From Cyclospora cayetanensis (lineage: Eukaryota; Apicomplexa; Conoidasida; Eucoccidiorida; Eimeriidae): a DNA stretch of 64,000 bases. The position numbers were made by a program, and so were the translations under genes. The notes under the pieces are model-generated. The model worked only from the letters and a program-made list of their open reading frames with translations, searched no databases and was not told where the DNA came from. The DNA lies in NCBI RefSeq assembly GCF_002999335.1, contig NW_020312425.1, positions 124,001 to 188,000 on the forward strand, in the 5' to 3' direction. Shown here in pieces: positions 47,001 to 57,074 of the stretch. The stretch's first letter is position 1; every line of letters begins with the position of its first letter.

Positions 47001-49467
47001 GTAGGTGCCTTCCCTTTCTTAAGGCTCAGAGGAGCCAGCCTCCATCCTCCCTTCCCCCGTCACGTTTCGACATTCATGTGCCCCGCGGGGATGCACTAGG
47101 CAGCTATCCACGCCATTATGCAGGCATCCGCGTGCTGCACTAGAAGCATTTTTGGGTGTCTGGATATGTATATATACACACATGTATATATATATATATA
47201 TCGCCTCCGCTCCTCTCCTTCCCCCCTACCCGGGCAGAGCCGAGTATAGATGGTAGCTGCCCTCACGGGGCATGCGGCGGCGCAGCTGGCTCCTGCTTAG
47301 GCCCCTATGGAGGCAGAACTGTCTTTGCGGCTGGCTGGTGTGTGTGTTTGTGGTGGCGTTGCTGCAGTGTGCTGCGGTCCAAGTACTTCAGAATCGTTCG
47401 CATTGCAAGGCGGAAGTCTTGCGACTGACACTTCACGCGCTGCGGCTGGAAACGTCGCTCGTAGAGCTGCAGCCGCTGTTGTTTCTGCTCAACAGCAAGT
47501 ATAGGAGTGCCATCGAGCAGGTTCCCCTGTCTCTCCTGGCTTACAGCCAGCAGCAGAGCTCCCAAGAATGCGGTGCCGTCAACTCTGCTACTGCGGGGGG
47601 CAGCCCTTGTTCGGCGGCTCGCGCTGGACATAGGGTGTCTGCTTCTTTTCCCTCTGCAGCAGAGGCGATTACGGCGACTGCAGGGATAACGAGTGGACGT
47701 GCCACAATACCCCTCGAATTGCTGCTGCAGTCCATCGGTTCCCAGACAGTCATTACGGAGAGAGATGTCGTGTTTAGCGTCTTCTACCCGTTTGTGCGGC
47801 AGGTACAGATTTAGGCATGTCGCCTTTAAATGCGCAGCCCTTTCTGTAAACCTCCTTCTCGCGCGCGTAGCCTTCACAAGGCTCAAGCGGCGCTTGCTTG
47901 CTTGCTGTATACATCATCTCTCCCCTCCAGCTGCAGCAGCAACACGCAGCCGCAGAATCGAGGGCCAGGCCTGTTTTGTGTTTCTTCCACCATTTCTGCT
48001 TTCTCGCCGCAGCAGTACAACCTGCCTCCGAACACCTTGCTGCTCGACGCCTCGTTTCCTCAGCTAGAAGATGCAGAGACACCGGACGAAGCAAGGGTGT
48101 TGCCTACCGAGGTGTCGGATGGAAGCCTTGCGCGCCAGTCTCCTCGGGCTTGCCTGACGCTAAGGAAGGGGAGAAGCAGCAGCTCTCTGCCGTACATTTT
48201 GTCTGTTGCTGCCGAGTATACGCGCACTCTGTTGATGTTGCAGGTCTTTCCGCATAAAGTCTTGCAGGCGTTCCTCTTCGACTGCTGTGCCTTTTTCAAG
48301 AGAGGTAAGCCGCTCCGAGACTTGCTTGCGGTGTAGAATCCAGGAGGGGGCGTTCGAGAAAAATTCAAGCTCGCAAGCTTCGCGGGTCAAAAACGCAGCA
48401 CGCTACAGGGTACTGCAGGAGGCGCTGCTGGAAAGCAGCAGCAGCAGCAAGTGTTTGTGGAATGTGCGCCTTCGCAGGAGACTTCCTCAGGCAGCTGCTG
48501 CAGTATCATCTGTTGCTGGATTCAGTGGATTTGTTGGAACGCCTCTATGTGGTGTGGCGTCAACTAGCAGCAACCACTGCGGCGGGAGATCGCAGCGCAG
48601 CTCGCGATGAAAGGTGGCTTCGGCAGGCGTGTCTCGATGCAGCCCTCAGACTGAGAGACTGGAGAACGATCGTGTCTATCCTTCTCGCGTGCAAGCAGGT
48701 GCGTCTCTGGTGCAGTCTGTGCGTGTGGCTTCGAGGATTTCTCCCTGGGTTCTGCATCTTCTTCGCTCGCGTGTATCGCTCTGGCCTGCTTCTTGCTGCC
48801 TTTTTCGGCGGGCTGCTTCACGCCGTGTTTTTTTCTTTCTGCGCCGCCACAGTGTCTTAGGGGCCCCCTGCATCCGCGTCTGAGGCCGATGTTTCTTATG
48901 TTTCGCCGTTTTTGCGCCGCTCTGACGCAACTGCAGCACAAGGAGATCATTCCGCTGCTCCGACAGCATGGGGCCTCAGACTTTCCCCTCAAAACCATTC
49001 TCCGAAGCATTGCTGCCGACGTCGAAGCTCAGAAGGAGCAGCCAGGCCTGCTGCAGCACGTGCTTGGTCACATCAGAGCGTGGATCAGTGAGTGTAAGGC
49101 GCGCGAAGCCGCAGGGGCCCCCCCCTGTCCACCCCCAAACTTGCAAGACTGTGCGGCTTGGCTGCCCGGAGTGGAAGAAAAACAGCAGCCTGCAGGGCAG
49201 CCTTCACAAGATGCGAACGAAAAACGCTGCGGTGACACAGATGCAGCCGCTCTAGTAACAGATGCAGCAACAGCAACAGCAGCAACAGCAGCAGCCCTCT
49301 CCGCGGTTACTAAGGACCCCCAACTCATAAACGCCATTGGGGAGGTGTCCAACGAGTTCAGCGAAGCCCTCCCCTCTGAGGGGGAAGAGAAGGAAGCCGC
49401 CAGCGGATGGGCAGCACTGCAGCAGGCGGAGGCCGAGTGTTGTTCTTCTCTGAGCTCTCCCATTTGA
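44063..49467 (+). CDS. RMC1/Mic1-like endolysosomal trafficking protein
   Basis: Ten exons join in phase to about 1017 residues: 44063-44313, 44496-44865, 45017-45283, 45484-45676, 46088-46486, 46882-47000, 47392-47802, 48013-48304, 48478-48698, 48937-49467. The order of motifs follows human RMC1 (C18orf8, Mic1): an N-terminal beta-propeller-like half with KCMLISFSPCGNFLLYV, VVITQKNIELF and LDNMIVVYHAALDSVLLFDV, then SPDVIIDAEFGGVYRLEL, then an alpha-helical Mic1 region with ERDVVFSVFYPFV and DFLRQLLQYHLLLDSVDLLE. RMC1 is a subunit of the MON1-CCZ1 complex that activates Rab7 on late endosomes. Intron 2 appears to use a GC donor (AGG|GCGAGT). Ala/Gln insertions and an Ala/Thr-rich tail are additions. 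Confidence comes from motif order, not from an alignment score. Confidence 0.72.
45384..45466. repeat. TG-rich microsatellite in an intron
   Basis: Repeated GTGTGTGTGTATTTCT units form an intronic tract between the third and fourth exons of the RMC1-like gene. Confidence 0.85.
45757..46050. repeat. 26-bp minisatellite in an intron
   Basis: About eleven units of a 26-base repeat (core CTCTGTGCATCCCGTGGATT) fill most of the intron between exons 4 and 5 of the RMC1-like gene. Units differ at a few fixed positions (CATCCC or CCTCCC, CGTGG or CTTGG). Because 26 is not a multiple of three and the unit lacks stop codons in any phase, long open frames appear in all six frames; these are not genes. 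Confidence 0.92.
47161..47202. repeat. Short TA/TG microsatellite
   Basis: TGTATATATACACACATGTA followed by a TA run lies inside the intron before exon 7 of the RMC1-like gene. Confidence 0.8.
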
Positions 49468-50510
49468 ACCGTGGAGCGATGTGTTATTTCGTTAGAGGCT
49501 TATTTCCTCTTCAAGATGCAGCCTCGCATGCTGCAAGGCGCCTTCCTCCTCTTGTGACGGGGGCTTGTTTGCTCTTCCTTCTCTCTGGCGTACGCGGCTA
49601 GAACCTCTCCTAGTGCTCCCCTGCCACCATCTCTCCGTCTTTCTGCTGCATCATCCTCCGCCTAAGGCCAGCGCATCCTGCATCCTTCACACCCCTGACA
49701 CGTGGGAAATACAGGCATCTCTCTCCCTGCGCTGCATCAGACGAGGTCCGAGGGCCCCCTGCGGCTGCAGCCTCTTTGTGGCCTCCATTGCCCCTGCTGT
49801 CAGCCTTTTTTCCTGAACTTGACACTTCATTTTTATGTTCCCTGCTGCCCTTAAAACAAACCACGAGGCAGGAGGAAGCTTGCGCCCAATGCAGATAGCT
49901 CACACGCAGAGATGAGGCCAAGTAGAGGCAGGGAGAATGCAACGGCCCGCTTCGACCAGCGGCGTTTTTTTCATAACCAGCCCGCTAGCAGACAGATCTA
50001 GTGAGCGCATTGTGTGCGTCTGACGCAACGTGTATACGCTTGCCATGTGCATCCGTCTTGAAACTTGATTAGCACTCTCTAAGCCTTCAAGCCAAGACCC
50101 CTAGGAATAAGCTTGCTGGGATGCGCTGTATTAACCCCCCCACCACGCCGTCTCGCTGCCAAAAAAATTTTGCAAAGAAGTGCGCACGCATGTGCAGAAG
50201 TCCGCCAGAAGCTGTACGCGCGGAAGAAACCCACTCGCGCGTGTTGTTAGCCCTGGAAACAACCGGGAGCCACAAGGGTTGAGTTTGAAGTGCATACTCT
50301 TTGCCCCTACGGCAAAGCACACCTCAAGCCTCGCTCACATCGCAGGGGGTAAAACTGACTGCCCTGCCTATAAAGACGTTTAGGAGTCCGCAGGGCCAAG
50401 TGGAGAGGCAGCCGCTTGAGGCCCTGCTGTGTGTGGACTTCCTCCCTCCCTCAAGTCATGCCCCTTTTAATGGAGGCTTCCCCTCCTGACGCTTGGTGCG
50501 TCTCTCTTCG
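49468..50510. other. Spacer between convergent genes
   Basis: This 1-kb stretch separates the 3' ends of the RMC1-like (plus) and patatin-like (minus) genes. It has no convincing exon, repeat or RNA gene. Confidence 0.5.
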
Positions 50511-52624
50511 CTACTCTACGTCGTCCAGTGTTGTTGCCCTCCAGCCCATGATCCGGCCATGTTGCAGCAACGCGTGCGATCCTCTAAAGTCCCCATAGTC
50601 ACTCATGAGCTCGAAGTGCTTCTCTGGAAAGAGGACGTGTCGGACGGTGGCTAGGGGGAAGCTCTTTTTGATCTGCTTGATCAGCCGGGAGGCTGGCAGC
50701 TTGTTTAAACTGTGTCGTTTGGACGATTTTGTCAGCCGCAGCTTTTCTGCTATATCCTGCAGCTGAGACTCTACCTCAGGTTGGCTTAAAGGGACTGTCC
50801 CTACGATATCTATGAAGACGCCGCGACCCTTGCGTACATCCTCCTCCGCGAGAGCTTCCCTTCGCAGCTTCTTCTGGCAAGCCCTAACTGCCTCCCCTAC
50901 ACTCAAATTCGCCATCACTCGCCCGTCCATGTAGGCCTCCCGATGTGCGCCTTGAGGCCATAACCGCACGGGTGTGGCGATCCCTGGAGTGGCGTTGGTG
51001 GCCAGAAGAGCTCTCAGCGTGAGGCCCCTCTCTGTTTTCGGCGTCGAAGAGACAGTAGGTGCCCCTGCTGCCGCGAGATTTTCTCTTTGACAGGACGTGT
51101 AGACAGAAAGCGGGGGATCAGGAGCTGCGACGCAGGACTGCTCGCTACCTATATCTGTGAACTCCCACGCCGCAGTTCCCCCCCCAATCCTCGCGGCCGT
51201 AACGACAGCTACCCGCCCTTTGTTACCAACATCCGCAGTGCTGTCAGCTGGCTCTGGCATCTCGTTGAAGATCTCCAGTATTGTGTCTGCGGCTGCCTGT
51301 AAGTCGCAATCATGGGGAGTCGGCAGGTTCGCGGGGTCAGCCCCTTTGGAGGACAAAGAGGCCTCCGCATCTGCGAGCCATTCAACGATACGGGGGAGAT
51401 TCAGAAGGTCGTTGAGGCCGCGGGGGCATCGCATAAAGCTCTCTAGGTTCAAGCGGTGCCAGATGCTCCATAAAAATCGAGCCCAATCGATCTCCCCATT
51501 CTGCCCTGAGAACAGACACAACATTCGTCACTCACAAGAAACTCTCCTGTTCAGTTCCGTCGTGCAGACGGAGCTGTACCTCCCCCGATTCAACGGTGAA
51601 CAGGTGTGAGTTGACATGCAGACAAATTTGTCAATGTGCTCACATATCTGCCGCCATGTTCAGGAACCTTTGATTCAGACTTGCCTATGATCAGCAAAGG
51701 CAACCTACCCGGACGAAAGCTTAGACTGGTGATTGCAGACAAAGCCCCCTTGTTGACGCCAGCCACCACATCCCACTTCAAAGCCTTTTCCCTAGCTGCA
51801 TATTGCTCAGCAAGTCCCAAGATCGCTCCAGCCTGTAGGGGGGCCCTGGCAATGCCCCCTGAGAGTACCAGAGCAACACAATGAGGGCCCGTAGGGACAC
51901 CCGGCAGTTCCTCGGTGAAGGTTCCAATTGAACTGCGAATGGTCTTCAAGGAAACAGACTGTGGTCGCACTATATCTGCCCTTAAGGAGTCCTTTAGGAC
52001 CTGTGCCGACGTGCTGCTCTCCAAGCGCTTCATTTCCTCCGGGGGTGCAACGGGGGGAACTTGCGCATAGGCCCCTCCTAGGACTTCCTCCAATAGAGCA
52101 TTCATGTCGGTACCATGAGCCTTGAGTGTTTTGGAGAGGCTCCTGAAGGTGGAAACCAATTTTTTCAAGTCCAGGGGGCCCTCTGTCAACTGCTGCAAGT
52201 CCTTGAAGCGATCCAACAGGCCCCCGTCCACTCCACTGTCGCTCATGAACTTTTCCACAAGACTCTGGAGAGCTGGAGTTTTCAGAGGGGCAGACGCTCC
52301 GCCCTTCCCCTTCGCATTTTTCATAAACTCCTTCATGTCAGGGAGGTTTTCAAACAGCCCTTCTATCGGCCCTTCGGCGAAATCGGCAGGAATTTCAGGG
52401 TCAACGCCCGCTGCCAGCTTCTGCAGTATCTCCTGGAACCCGCCTTCCCCACTTTTGCCATTGGTAAAGGACTGGAAAAGGCTGGAAATAAAGTCTCCAG
52501 AGAGAGAGGGAATGGAATTTCTCCCGTCTTTGGGGGCCCACTGTCCGGCGGTGGGTAAAAGCTCCCATGAGCCGAGTGCCAAGGAGGCAGCAAGGAGTCG
52601 TAGAAAGAATCCTATCCTTTTCAT
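50511..52624 (-). CDS. Secreted patatin-like protein, probable pseudoenzyme
   Basis: Two exons (52624-51709 and 51505-50511) join in phase to 636 residues. ATG 52624 gives a signal peptide (MKRIGFFLRLLAASLALGSW); an upstream in-frame ATG at 52702 would bury it. Residues 30-245 are a helical region of unknown type. The patatin-like part starts near residue 249 (CVALVLSGGIARAPLQAGAI) and has VVAGVNKGALSAI at 287-299, where the family has the GxSxG nucleophile motif. The serine is Asn291, and the oxyanion GGGxRG motif is also altered (GGIARA). The second catalytic residue remains, as the aspartate of YMDGRVMANLSVGEAV near residue 499. Patatin-like phospholipases cleave acyl chains from lipids. 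With the nucleophile gone, hydrolysis is unlikely, and a binding or regulatory role is an inference. It would enter the secretory pathway. Confidence 0.8.
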
Positions 52625-52891
52625 TTTTGCAGCAAAGAAGCAATGAAAAGAAATCTGCTGCAAAGCATTAAACATCAGTCGTGAACCGCTGGGAGGTCCC
52701 ACAACGCCACAGCCTGAGGGATTAAGCCAAATGGACGGTACAGTGCACAGAGGTGGAGATCATCGATTTATTAAACTTTTCTTTAAAATTAGTATACACT
52801 CACAAGTGAGCAGTAATCAGGAAGCGATAAATGACCCCCTGTAGCACACTGTCGGCTGTGCCCGAATCCAGACCGCTAAAGCTACTGCGCA

Positions 52892-53200
52892 ATGGTGTCT
52901 GCGCGAAACGTAAACACCGGCAGAGTCCGCTCACATGATGGTTCCAAATCACATAGCATTTCGCTATTTGATTCTAATTTCATCCGCGTGGTTGCAACTA
53001 TCCAGGGGAGGCATTACGTGATCGTCCTCGGATCAAAATGTTTTCACTCGGTGGCCTCCGAGCTGAATTCGCATAGCGATATGACGCAGGCAGAAATCGA
53101 CCTTAGCATTCAACTTCTTGAACGAAACCCGTCGCTAAGAAGGGTGACATCCCGAAAATGCGTCATAGGAAACACGAGACCAGACGATCTCTCTTTCTAG
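52892..53200 (+). CDS. Candidate single-exon small protein, unknown
   Basis: A 102-codon frame with protein-like composition (SLFDSNFIRVVATIQGRHYV, then an acidic helix-like SDMTQAEIDLSIQLLERNP). It has no signal peptide, no domain and no splice sites at its ends. It may be a complete small gene, an exon of a larger one, or chance. It lies 270 bases from the start of the divergent patatin-like gene. Confidence 0.3.
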   Translation: MVSARNVNTGRVRSHDGSKSHSISLFDSNFIRVVATIQGRHYVIVLGSKCFHSVASELNSHSDMTQAEIDLSIQLLERNPSLRRVTSRKCVIGNTRPDDLSF

Positions 53201-54697
53201 CCGTCAGTGGAAGCCCCTAATACCTGGAAACCACACTGTCGCTTATTTCTCTACTGAAGCTAAACCAAGCACCCTGTCGCTGCACTTTCTGTAGCCATGC
53301 AACTACTTTAGAGCTAGCTCTCCTTTCCGTACGCACACTGCTGCCCACACGTAGCACTTTCTACTACCTCATGGGCAAAGCTGCACTTACACATTCTACT
53401 GCACTAGTTATGCTTAGCTAAGAACTGGTAAAGAGTTAAATAATTGATATGCATATTCATACATCCATCTTTACTGCGGATCAATGTTAATCAGATACAA
53501 GAAGACGCAATGTACCCGTGTGCGCGAATTGCGAGTTGCAACTAGCTGTGAATGCTCAAAGTGCTTAGACGATGCAGCTACGCGCACCCTAGCTCCCCCT
53601 CTCTAGTGTTGGTAGCTTTGACGGACGTGTGCAAGGGATTTTATGCTCCATCTAAGGTGTCACTGGAGAGAACAAATCCAGAATCAAAGCAAACTTAACA
53701 GAAAGCTACTGAGTGTTTCCCAAGTAAAAACAACATTCCCTGCCCGCATTCCTCAATTTTTGTCCGACAGAGAGAAGAGGAGCAACAAATGTGGGCGTAC
53801 CTATACCTTGTAGGCACTCGCAGCGTTTACAGCTAGCTGTACATAACATTTAGCGGACACGCACACAACATTGCGCTTGTTATATTGATATAACAGTAAT
53901 CTCAAGTAAAGGTGCAAACGATAAATCAGTTAGTCAATGCTCAGCACATTTTTTACTTGTAGTTAAAGGTATTCAAGTGGAACTTGGCCTGCAACGGCTT
54001 CTCTCCCCATTTCAAGAACATGCCCCCGCGTTTTGTACCTATGTGTCGACAGCAGCTTCATGCACGACAGCGAGAGCAGCACCACATTATCTTAACTCCT
54101 CCTGCAAGCAGAAATTCGAAAAGAGTGCATATGAGAAAATCAAATGTGTGCATATACGGATAAAGCAAAATCGATCGGAAAGAAAGACGCACACACCAGC
54201 CAACAACGAACTACAGACCATACCACCACGACCATCGTGGCGCTGTGACTCGTTGTGATTGTAGCATTAAAATATTTGAGTCTCCTTGTGCGAGAAAAGA
54301 GAAGATTGGTGAAAAAGGTAAAGGAAGTCAAAACACACTATTTGGGCAATGTCTCCGCGCCTTATACAGTAACTATGCATGCAGTAACAGCCGTTACATG
54401 CAACATAGTTGATCTCGATGCCCCAAAGGAGGCATACGGAAGAAAAGAGGGATAGCATACTCCAGGGTGCCTACGCGCACGACTAAGTGTAGACGGCGCC
54501 TGAACGGTAATGACGGACAACTTTTAAGCAATGCACATCTATCAAGATAGCTATTCCAGGCAGAGCGTGCGTTGAGCAGACCAATTTGTACCATGCGGAA
54601 CGAGGAGTCCCCTCCATGGCAACTGGCACTGTGAACGAAGCGCAGTCGCGTATCTCCCCTAGAAAACGTAGCCCGCAACTTCAAACGCGTCAAAAAC
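53201..54697. other. AT-richer noncoding stretch
   Basis: Base composition is more AT-rich than in the surrounding genes, with no simple-sequence tracts. The plus-strand frame 53977-54258 and minus frames near 54.4-54.7 kb lack splice or motif support. Confidence 0.4.
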
Positions 54698-55282
54698 TCA
54701 GATTGGCTTCGTCCACCTCATTTCCGTAGAAATCCCCTCGAAATTGCTCATTGGAGTCTTAGGATCCAGCACTGACACGATTACAGATTGATACTTCACC
54801 TGCTGGCGGGTCACTTGCCTGCTCGGCGAAGTACGGGGATAGTTGGAGGGGAGTTTGAAACTCGTTCGAAGAGCCAATATTGATAGTTCTGTGGCACCCC
54901 TATCTTGCAGAAGAAATCAATATGAGAAGGAGCATGCATTTATGAGGGGATGGTAAAATGTCACCCACTTGGCAGCAGATGTCGTCGTTTGCTTACCTTT
55001 CGGTGCACGCTGTAGAGCCTGCTCATCCACCAGGACCAAATCCCGGGTATCGAAACGCACAGCCAACCGTCGCTCACCAAAATTAAGTGATTGTCTCCCT
55101 TGAGCTATGAGCATACACTCGCATGCTCTAGGCAGCTGTCCTCTGAATCCCTCTATCACTACGGGTAGCTGATGACCCCGGATCACCGAGCGCAGGCCCA
55201 TACGAGAAAGGGGCTCCTTAACGTACATCAGGGATGCGGGAGAACAATGGCAGACGTGCGTATTGTTGCACCACAATGCCAC
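54698..55282 (-). CDS. Candidate two-exon gene fragment, unknown
   Basis: An exon ending at donor 54997 (upstream limit either ATG 55282 or an acceptor at 55217) joins in phase to 54813-54698 (TGA). The chain reads like alternating beta strands (RSVIRGHQLPVVIEGFRGQL; LNFGERRLAVRFDTRDLVLV; then VTRQQVKYQSVIVSVLDPKT) and ends EGISTEMRWTKPI. The pattern of hydrophobic residues argues for a folded domain, but I do not recognise it. Upstream exons are likely. The donor GTAAGC is strong and the acceptor is weak. Confidence 0.4.
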
Positions 55283-55645
55283 TTAGTACAGTGAAATAAA
55301 TCAAGCCAAGCAGTTTGATTTTGAAACACTTATGGTCGCATACTGCAGAAAAGTGCTGTTGGTGCGCTACGTCTGCTGGTCTGCACTGCCTCAAGGTAGA
55401 GCGCAGTGGTCACATCGTAATTGCTGCACATGGGAGTCATAAAGGGACGCAAGGATACACTAGCGCACCTTGTATCCTATCCGTAGTGACACTCCTGGGG
55501 AATGAGAGGGCTACCAGACGTGGGAAAAGAAAGCTTGAGCGACACTCTGAGCTGTGCGAGAGCTGGAAGAAGGGATCAAATGGGCATATTTGCTGAGTCT
55601 GTCAACAAGGGGCTAGGTGCTATCATGACTATTATCCTCCTGCAG

Positions 55646-55973
55646 GTCAGCAATTGAGTCTATAGGCATATCAGTTCAAAACGTTCTAGGGTCCGGAGGG
55701 ATTCGCAAAACGCCGCTTTCAGGAGAGCTGCACGGCTTCAGGTGCCGCCATTATAGGTAAGAGTGCCTTGATTTCGGCAGCAACTACTAGTTATTGCACT
55801 AAGTAGCTCGATGCGTCAAACTGGACGGTATGAGGCAGATTTGTCCATAATGGCTGCTGGCCGTATGCTGTCACTGCATTAGCGGTAAACAACACAAATT
55901 TTCCTCTTCGATGGCTAGATCTGGGTTAAACGGGGCCCACAAAAACCTGTCGCTACCTTTCTCCGCACCTTAA
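55646..55973 (+). CDS. Two 3' exons of an unknown plus-strand gene
   Basis: Segment 55646-55756 lies between a CTGCAG acceptor and a GTAAGA donor. It reads SAIESIGISVQNVLGSGGIR and KTPLSGELHGFRCRHYR. It joins in phase to 55919-55973, which ends at TAA. The upstream exon in matching phase was not identified. No domain is recognised. Confidence 0.4.
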
Positions 55974-56500
55974 ACCTGGGCAGAGATCGTCAGGCAAGTG
56001 ACTTCCTGTGTATGGTCCGTTCCTTTGCCCCCAAATGCTCGCCATCCCACAGAAACATGCAGTGACGCTAGAGTACAGCGCATGCGTAGTGGGCGGCCTC
56101 CATGACTGCGCGCCAGAAGGTCTTGTAACAGTAACACTTTTTACATCTTGCTCTGCCTGATGATAAGCCATGGGGCTGATGCCTCCCGTGGTCGTTCTGC
56201 TGGCACCACCTCCACCTCCAATCAATACAAAGTGCCTTTATCTTGGGGCCTACATAAAAGTTGCGTGAACGTATGCAAGATGCACCTAAGCATATCCAAT
56301 AGGCTCATCTAGGTTGAAATAAACAGCAAAACTTCTACGCACAGATTTCTAATTCAAAAGGTTTCGCTGCCTCCTCATTCGGATGGTACACCTGCTGCTG
56401 TCGACTGCATTCTCTGCAAGACCAGCTCGGAGCTGGTCGCTATCAGTATTCTGGGGGTTAAGGTGATAAAATCGCGCACTTTGTTGCGCATTTCCCTGGA

Positions 56501-56752
56501 TTGAGTCCTTTTTATGTGTCGTGTAACAGACAGGGAAGCTCTGAGGCATCGCCTCCCATTCATTGCAGAGCGCCCGCTGCCGGGACAGTCACCCTACACA
56601 GATTCATCCCTCTCTCTTCTACTTTTCCATGTGCCCCTTCGCATCTGCTGTGTCTCAGAGTGAATGAATTTCTCAATTATACTGACACATCATTGGAGGC
56701 ACAGCGTCTTCTACTAGATCCTGACGAGAGGGGTCCCCTGGCATTCTGCTAG
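56501..56752 (+). CDS. Candidate terminal exon, unknown
   Basis: An 83-codon frame ends NYTDTSLEAQRLLLDPDERG and a few residues before TAG 56750-56752. It follows a CAG acceptor at about 56529, or has an internal acceptor at about 56658. The acidic, helix-like ending looks real. The upstream exons are not resolved. Confidence 0.3.
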   Translation: MSPFYVSCNRQGSSEASPPIHCRAPAAGTVTLHRFIPLSSTFPCAPSHLLCLRVNEFLNYTDTSLEAQRLLLDPDERGPLAFC

Positions 56753-56846
56753 GGACCATCAATCTGCTGCGTGGACTGACAGCCTACTGATGCAAACTCG
56801 TGTATTTAACATTAAAAAGAGCGTTCTCAGTATCACCTCTGGAGAA

Positions 56847-57074
56847 TTAGGGGCAGAAATTTGGTGTTACTCTTGAAGATCCGCCGCTAGCGACCCCGAA
56901 GATAGGGGCAACACCAGCAATTACAGCGGCGGCAGCAGCGACAGGACCAACCCATAATACACACCAAAGTATAGCATTTGGACCGGCTTCCGTAGTGTCT
57001 GATGGCTCCGAGTGATGTCCGAGTGGCAACTTGTGGGCCTCTTGCCTCACCACGGAAATGGCGATCTGCCCCAA
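56847..57074 (-). CDS. Candidate 75-residue membrane protein
   Basis: A minus-strand frame encodes a central hydrophobic stretch (AILWCVLWVGPVAAAAAVIA, continuing GVAPIFGVA) that could span a membrane. Its 5' end overlaps the start of the plus-strand carboxypeptidase by 17 bases, so either this frame is chance or the true start is further in. Nothing else supports it. Confidence 0.2.
   Translation of the reverse strand: MGQIAISVVRQEAHKLPLGHHSEPSDTTEAGPNAILWCVLWVGPVAAAAAVIAGVAPIFGVASGGSSRVTPNFCP

Noticed and set aside
54917..55282. Retroelement protease or gag fragment
   Set aside because: The strand-like pattern suggested a retroviral-type protease, but no DTG/DSG motif, reverse transcriptase, integrase or terminal repeats were seen.
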